Assembly (NCBI GenBank): GCA_964425915.1
Contig: CAYROO010000001.1
Location: 124,001 to 188,000, forward strand
Reading direction: 5' to 3'
DNA length: 64,000 bases
From: Polycyclovorans sp964425915
GTDB lineage: Bacteria > Pseudomonadota > Gammaproteobacteria > Nevskiales > Nevskiaceae
Position 1 is the first letter of the stretch, and each line of letters starts with the position of its first letter. Positions 59,569-64,000 of this stretch are shown in pieces. Below the pieces are notes generated by a model that saw only the letters and a program-made list of their open reading frames with translations, searched no databases and was not told the DNA's origin. Position numbers and translations under genes: made by a program.

Positions 59569-61373
59569 TTCTTGCGATCCACGCCGAGCACCGCCAGGAA
59601 CGCTTCCTGCGGAATTTCCACGCTACCAATCTGCTTCATGCGCTTCTTCCCCTCTTTCTGCTTTTCCAGCAGCTTACGCTTGCGCGAGACGTCGCCTCCG
59701 TAGCACTTGGCAATCACGTCCTTGCGCAGTGCCTTGACCGTGGTCCGCGCGATGATCTTGGAGCCAATGGCGGCCTGGATGGCAATATCAAACATCTGCC
59801 GATGGATGACCTCCTGCATTTTCTCGCAGAGGTCACGACCACGGGGATAGGCATTGTTGCGATGGACAATAGAGGCCAGCGCGTCCACCTTGTCCCCGTT
59901 GACGAGGACATCGAGTTTGACGAGGTCAGCGGCCTGAAAGCGGACGAACTCGTACTCGAAGCTGGCAAAGCCGCGGGAGACGCTTTTCAGCCGGTCAAAG
60001 AAGTCGACCACCACTTCGGCCATCGGCATCTCCACCTCCAGCTGCACCTGCGAGCCGAGATAGCGGAGGTTCTTCTGGACGCCGCGCTTCTCCATGCACA
60101 GCTGCATGACCGGGCCGACGTAATCCTGCGGCATCAACACGCGCGCGTTGATGATCGGCTCACGCAGTTCGCTGTACTCGCCCGGCGTAGGCAGCTCGGC
60201 CGGGTTCTCGATTTTGTAGATCTCGCCGTCGTTGAGCACCACCTCGTAGACCACCGAGGGCGCGGTCGTGATGAGGTTGAGGTTGTATTCGCGCTCCAAC
60301 CGTTCCTGCACGATCTCCAGGTGGAGCATACCGAGAAAGCCGATGCGGAACCCGAAGCCCAGGGCGGTTGAGTTCTCCGGCTCGAACTGCAGTGCCGAAT
60401 CATTCAACTGCAGCTTCTGCAGGGATTCGCGAAAATCCTCGAAATCGTCGGCGTCGATCGGGAACATGCCAGCGAACACTCGCGGCTGCACCTTGCGAAA
60501 ACCGGGTAACGCCGATGCACAGGGCCGGGCCGCATCGGTGATGGTGTCACCCACCGGGGCGCCAAAGATGTTCTTGATGCCAGCGATCAGAAAGCCGACT
60601 TCGCCGGTGCGGATCTCGTCCTTGAACAGGCGCTTGGGCGTGTGCACACCCAGCATGGTCACCTCATGGTCCTTGCCGCTGGACCAGACACGCACCTTCT
60701 GGCCCTTGCGCACGCTGCCGTTGATCACGCGCACCAGCGACACCACGCCGAGATACGGATCGAACCAGGAATCGGCAATCAGGGCCTGCAGGGGGCCGTC
60801 CGGGTCGCCTTGCGGCGGCGGCAGCTTCTCGATCACGGCTTCCAGTACCGCCGCAACGTTGATGCCGGTCTTGGCGGAGATGCGCAGTGCATCCTTGGCC
60901 TCAATCCCGATCACCTGTTCGATCTCGTCAGCAACCCGCTCTGGCTCGGCATTGTGCAGGTCGATCTTGTTGAGCACCGGCAGCACTTCCAGGTTCTGGT
61001 CTAGTGCGGTGTAACAATTGGCCACCGACTGCGCCTCGACACCCTGTGAGGCATCCACCACCAACAATGCCCCTTCACAGGCCTCCAGCGAGCGCGATAC
61101 CTCGTAGGAAAAGTCGACGTGCCCCGGGGTGTCGATCAGGTTGAGCTGATAGACCTGTCCGTCAGCGGCGGTGTAATCCAACGACACCGCCTGCGCCTTG
61201 ATGGTGATGCCGCGCTCGCGCTCGATGGGGTTGTTGTCGAGCATCTGCTCCTGCAGTTCGCGCTCCTCCACGCCCTTGCACAGCTGGATGAAGCGATCTG
61301 CCAACGTCGACTTGCCATGATCGATGTGGGCGATGATGCAGAAATTGCGAATGTTGGGGAGCGACTGCTTCAT
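59565..61373 (-). CDS. lepA: Elongation factor 4 (LepA) GTPase
   Basis: The 602-residue ribosome-binding GTPase acts in translation and 30S biogenesis. G1 is AHIDHGKSTLADR near residue 15, the switch I region ERERGITIK near 50, G3 DTPGHVDF near 81 and G4 NKIDL near 135. The LepA-specific C-terminal domain ends with KCYGGDVSRKRKLLEKQKEGKKRMK. Full length. It begins 117 bases after the glutaredoxin-like gene and starts the lepA-lepB-rnc-era-recO-pdxJ-acpS part of the run. Confidence 0.98.
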   Translation of the reverse strand: MKQSLPNIRNFCIIAHIDHGKSTLADRFIQLCKGVEERELQEQMLDNNPIERERGITIKAQAVSLDYTAADGQVYQLNLIDTPGHVDFSYEVSRSLEACEGALLVVDASQGVEAQSVANCYTALDQNLEVLPVLNKIDLHNAEPERVADEIEQVIGIEAKDALRISAKTGINVAAVLEAVIEKLPPPQGDPDGPLQALIADSWFDPYLGVVSLVRVINGSVRKGQKVRVWSSGKDHEVTMLGVHTPKRLFKDEIRTGEVGFLIAGIKNIFGAPVGDTITDAARPCASALPGFRKVQPRVFAGMFPIDADDFEDFRESLQKLQLNDSALQFEPENSTALGFGFRIGFLGMLHLEIVQERLEREYNLNLITTAPSVVYEVVLNDGEIYKIENPAELPTPGEYSELREPIINARVLMPQDYVGPVMQLCMEKRGVQKNLRYLGSQVQLEVEMPMAEVVVDFFDRLKSVSRGFASFEYEFVRFQAADLVKLDVLVNGDKVDALASIVHRNNAYPRGRDLCEKMQEVIHRQMFDIAIQAAIGSKIIARTTVKALRKDVIAKCYGGDVSRKRKLLEKQKEGKKRMKQIGSVEIPQEAFLAVLGVDRKK

Positions 61374-61490
61374 GAATCTCTTGGGTGCGGCGCGACGATG
61401 GGCGGCCGTCGGTGCGATGGCCTGATGACAACCTGGAACCGGGACCAGCCTGCGGGTACACCCCGCCGCGGTACCCGCAGCCGTCCGGCG

Positions 61491-61769
61491 TCAGTCGGCA
61501 TCCTCGGCGGACGGGCCCGGGTGCTGCAGTATACCGGAGCCCTTCTTGGACACGAACGCGTCCACCGCCTCAGCGTCAATCGGGGCGGCAAGCACCAGCA
61601 GGCCTTGGGGGTCCAGCAGTACCGGGATACGGTCACCGTACCGGCGCAGCCAGTCGGTCCGGCTGTCGACCGGCACCGCAGAGAATGGCACCCGGCCGTC
61701 CAGCGTCAGCGCCAGGGCGGCGTCCTCGCACAACTCGCAGCCGTCCCGAGTGAGCAGCTGGTAGCCCAT
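61491..61769 (-). CDS. Glutaredoxin-like family protein
   Basis: A 92-residue thioredoxin-fold protein with TRDGCELCEDA giving a CxxC pair (C11, C14), then VDSRTDWLRRYGDRIPVLLD with the cis-proline segment (RIPVL). It matches the small DUF836/glutaredoxin-like group. The role is unknown. It starts by TAATG overlap with mucD. Confidence 0.88.
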   Translation of the reverse strand: MGYQLLTRDGCELCEDAALALTLDGRVPFSAVPVDSRTDWLRRYGDRIPVLLDPQGLLVLAAPIDAEAVDAFVSKKGSGILQHPGPSAEDAD

Positions 61770-63163
61770 TACGGACCGCCGCTGGTCGGGATGTCCAGCG
61801 CCAGAAACAGCGGGGCCCCGCGTCGCTGTACCAGCACAGGTACCGTGGCGCCTGGCGTGAGCCGCCCGACCACCTCTTGGTAGCGCTTGGGGCTGTCGAC
61901 CGTCTGGCCGTTGAGTTGCAGCAGCACATCGCCCGGCCGCAGGCCGGCGCGAAGCGCGGCCCCCTCAGTGACTGCGGTCAGCACCACGCCGCCAGACAGC
62001 AACTGGGCATCCTCCCGCTCATCCAAGGTCATCGCTCTCACCTCGATGCCCAGCGCCACGGCCGCACGTTCCGGCACCGCCGGCGGTGGCGGGCTGGGTG
62101 CCGGCCGCTCGGTCGGCTGCGGCGAGGATTCGTCGCTGGGCGGCAGCGCACCGACTTCCACACGAATGTCCACGGTGCGGCCGTCGCGCAACAATCTCAG
62201 GGTCACCATCTGCCCGGGATCGACGCCGCCCACCAGCGGCGACAGCTCGCGCGAACTGGGCAGGATCTGACCATCGAAGGCGAGAATCAGGTCGCCCGGT
62301 CGTAACCCGGCCTGGGCTGCCGGCGCACCCTCGATGACCTCGGTGACCAGGGCGCCCTCGGCGCGTTCCAGACCCCGCTCGCGGGCCTGCTCGCGGCTCA
62401 GCGGCTGTACCACCAAGCCAAGCCAGCCGCGCGTCACTCGCCCCTGGGCACGCAACTGGCGCGCCACCTTGTCCGCCACATCCACCGGGATGGCGAAGGC
62501 CACACCGGAGCTGCCTCCGGTTTGGCTGAAGATCTGCGAGTTCACCCCGATGACCTCGCCGTCGAGGTTGAACAGCGGCCCGCCGGAGTTGCCGGGGTTG
62601 ATGGCGGCGTCGGTTTGTAGGAACGGCACATACTGTTCGCTGTCCAGCGCCCGCCCCTTCGCCGACAGGATACCGGCGGTCACCGAGTAGTCGAAACCGA
62701 AAGGCGAACCGATGGCGAGGACAGTCTGCCCGGGCCGCAGCCGCGTGGCATCGGCAAGGCGCGCGGCCGGCAGGTTGTCGGCATCGATCTGCAGCAGAGC
62801 AAGATCACTGGGTTCATCATGGCCGACCAGGCGCGCCGAGTACTGACGGCGATCGAGCAGCCGCACGAAGATTTCGCGCGCATCGCGGATCACGTGGTAG
62901 TTGGTCAGCACATAGCCATCGCCGGACCAGATCACGCCAGACCCCAGGGACTGGGGGCTGCCCTCAGGCGCAAGGGCGCCGTCTCCGATCGCGGGATGTC
63001 CCGGTGGCAGCGCGAAGTCGCTGAGCGTACTGATGTTGACCACCGAGGGGCTCACCTGCTCCACCAGATCGGCGATGTGACGGTCCTGGGTACCTTGGTG
63101 ACAGGCGGTCACCTGCCATGTCACCAGCAACACCAAGCCCAGCGTCCGCATCCGCATCCGCAT
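61769..63163 (-). CDS. mucD: Do/MucD-family serine endoprotease
   Basis: A 464-residue HtrA-type protease and chaperone of the envelope. The catalytic triad is His in LTNYHVI, Asp in PSDLALLQID and Ser in NPGNSGGPLFN. Two PDZ domains follow, with QAGLRPGDLILAFDG and RAGLRPGDVLLQLNG. The start region MRMRMRTLGLVLLVTWQVTAC ends in a lipobox-like VTAC, so it may be a lipoprotein rather than a free periplasmic enzyme; relatives are usually secreted. Three in-frame ATGs come from an ATGCGG repeat. Place next to rseB-rseC fits MucD. Confidence 0.92.
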   Translation of the reverse strand: MRMRMRTLGLVLLVTWQVTACHQGTQDRHIADLVEQVSPSVVNISTLSDFALPPGHPAIGDGALAPEGSPQSLGSGVIWSGDGYVLTNYHVIRDAREIFVRLLDRRQYSARLVGHDEPSDLALLQIDADNLPAARLADATRLRPGQTVLAIGSPFGFDYSVTAGILSAKGRALDSEQYVPFLQTDAAINPGNSGGPLFNLDGEVIGVNSQIFSQTGGSSGVAFAIPVDVADKVARQLRAQGRVTRGWLGLVVQPLSREQARERGLERAEGALVTEVIEGAPAAQAGLRPGDLILAFDGQILPSSRELSPLVGGVDPGQMVTLRLLRDGRTVDIRVEVGALPPSDESSPQPTERPAPSPPPPAVPERAAVALGIEVRAMTLDEREDAQLLSGGVVLTAVTEGAALRAGLRPGDVLLQLNGQTVDSPKRYQEVVGRLTPGATVPVLVQRRGAPLFLALDIPTSGGP

Positions 63164-63228
63164 CCCTTTCCCCTGCGCGCGGCCGACTGCCGCGAGGCCC
63201 GCATTATCGAAACTGCGACGGACGGCAA

Positions 63229-63693
63229 TCAACCCCGAACCGCGCAGTCGCTCCCGCCCGCGTCTCGTCGCAGGACGACCGGTCGCGCATCCGGCAGTGC
63301 CGCCGTACGCTGACTGACGACCCGGGTGATGGTGAAGCCGCCGACCAGGCCCAGCAGCCCAAACGCCGCGACCAGCAGGTCGTGGGCATCCAGCAGCAAG
63401 TGGGCAAAACAGCCTGCGGTCACCAGGCCGATCAGCGGGATGGCGTAGGCCGCGAGCGCAGCGCGCACCAGCGCCCCTTCCTCAACGCCGATCACCACAG
63501 TGTCACCCGCTTGCGGATGGAATCGCCGAAGGCTGACCTCGATTTCCGGACGCCGGTCGCTGACCAAACGATTGATCATGCCGCCACCACAACCGCGTCC
63601 TTCCTGACAGCGGGCGCAATGCTCGGCCCCCAGCGGGCGCACCCAGGCCACCTGGTCGCCAACACGGCAGACCCGGGCGCGGGCCTCGATCAT
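63229..63693 (-). CDS. rseC: SoxR-reducing system protein RseC
   Basis: A 154-residue inner-membrane protein of the RseC/MucC family. The N-terminal cytoplasmic part has a cysteine cluster, CARCQEGRGCGGG, expected to bind an iron-sulphur centre. Two transmembrane helices (about 78-100 and 107-122) follow. The family modulates the sigmaE/AlgU envelope-stress pathway and SoxR reduction. It overlaps the rseB stop (ATGA). A C-terminal tail of about 25 residues follows the second helix. Confidence 0.9.
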   Translation of the reverse strand: MIEARARVCRVGDQVAWVRPLGAEHCARCQEGRGCGGGMINRLVSDRRPEIEVSLRRFHPQAGDTVVIGVEEGALVRAALAAYAIPLIGLVTAGCFAHLLLDAHDLLVAAFGLLGLVGGFTITRVVSQRTAALPDARPVVLRRDAGGSDCAVRG

Positions 63694-64000
63694 GGGGTGG
63701 GTTCCGCTACCGCATGATCGGTCTCCGGCAGTACGCCGTCTGCGATGAGCTTGATGGTCTCACGCGGCACCTCGCCGACCACGGTGATCTGCATGGAGCC
63801 GGCGAGCCGCCGATAGGCGTTCACCGCGCCCATTGCATTGAGCGGACGGGGCGCCACCGTCAGGCTGCCCTGGCCCTCGCGGCCGAACACCGACACTGCG
63901 GACAGGCCGTCCGACAGTACCCAGTGCTGAATTCGCCCAGCGCCACCGGGCAGCGTTCGCTGCACATGCATCACCACCTCAAAACCCTGCGGCAGATGCT
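63690..64000 (-). CDS. rseB: Sigma-E factor regulatory protein RseB (C-terminal part)
   Basis: Only about 102 residues are visible; the frame is open to the window edge, so the gene starts beyond it. The visible part begins HLPQGFEVVMHVQRT and continues WVLSDGLSAVSVFGREGQG, NAMGAVNAYRRLAGSMQITVVGEVP and IKLIADGVLPE, matching the C-terminal domain of RseB/MucB. RseB binds RseA in the periplasm and senses misfolded or mislocalised lipoproteins. The rseA and rpoE/algU genes would be expected just beyond. Confidence 0.9.
   Translation of the reverse strand, partial: HLPQGFEVVMHVQRTLPGGAGRIQHWVLSDGLSAVSVFGREGQGSLTVAPRPLNAMGAVNAYRRLAGSMQITVVGEVPRETIKLIADGVLPETDHAVAEPTP

Overview
This window is a densely packed, GC-rich gammaproteobacterial chromosome segment of mostly core genes. 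There are no rRNA genes, no recognisable insertion sequences, no prophage and no CRISPR array. Many blocks follow the gene order I know from Pseudomonas: lolA-ftsK, aat-bpt-infA-clpA/clpS, mfd-csiV, cysM-rlmD beside a gacS/barA-type kinase, and rseB-rseC-mucD-lepA-lepB-rnc-era-recO-pdxJ-acpS. The DUF1302/DUF1329 pair and heptanucleotide intergenic repeats point away from Pseudomonas itself, towards a Nevskiales/Xanthomonadales-like lineage. That placement is inference; no 16S gene is present.

Layout. 1-4.0 kb: the end of an RND efflux pump, a pore-less voltage-sensor-like membrane protein, a MAPEG protein and an alpha/beta hydrolase. 4.3-7.5 kb: tRNA-Ala(CGC), a small PA3496-family protein, a LOG-family protein and a D-aminoacylase-like amidohydrolase. 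7.6-12.9 kb (minus strand): amidase, glnE and ilvE, with the amidase and glnE overlapping at ATGA. 12.9-14.4 kb: a small heat-shock protein behind a sigma32-like promoter, then a CbpA-type DnaJ protein. 14.4-20.4 kb (minus): ftsK, lolA, rarA, crcB, serS. 20.5-26.5 kb: an unknown 110-residue protein, a COG3146-type acyltransferase, aat, bpt and infA, facing clpS-clpA. Together aat, bpt, clpS and clpA form an N-degron degradation cluster.

26.6-34.7 kb: a CHASE2-adenylate/guanylate cyclase divergent from a type II secretion block that holds only gspC, D, E and F. A heptad-repeat hairpin lies between gspE and gspF, and a bidirectional terminator closes the block. 34.7-38.1 kb: a DUF1302-DUF1329 pair with an inverted repeat upstream. 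38.4-43.6 kb: hslR, a SIMPL protein, mfd and csiV. 43.6-50.4 kb (minus): an overlapping string of CYTH phosphatase, L,D-transpeptidase, nagZ, hypoxanthine phosphoribosyltransferase, methylthioinosine phosphorylase, a CheR-like/PAS/GGDEF/EAL protein and a FecR-like/SPOR protein. It combines peptidoglycan recycling, methylthio-purine salvage and c-di-GMP signalling. 50.4-55 kb: rlmD, cysM and a tripartite GacS/BarA-like kinase with almost no periplasmic sensor. 54.9-64 kb (minus): the rseB-rseC-mucD-grx-lepA-lepB-DUF4845-rnc-era-recO-pdxJ-acpS run, linking envelope stress, secretion, RNA processing and cofactor synthesis.

Most genes abut or overlap by 1-11 bases, often as ATGA or TGATG, so translational coupling is probably widespread. 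The least ordinary elements are the CheR/PAS/GGDEF/EAL plus FecR/SPOR pair, the voltage-sensor-only protein, the incomplete gsp block and the heptad repeats.
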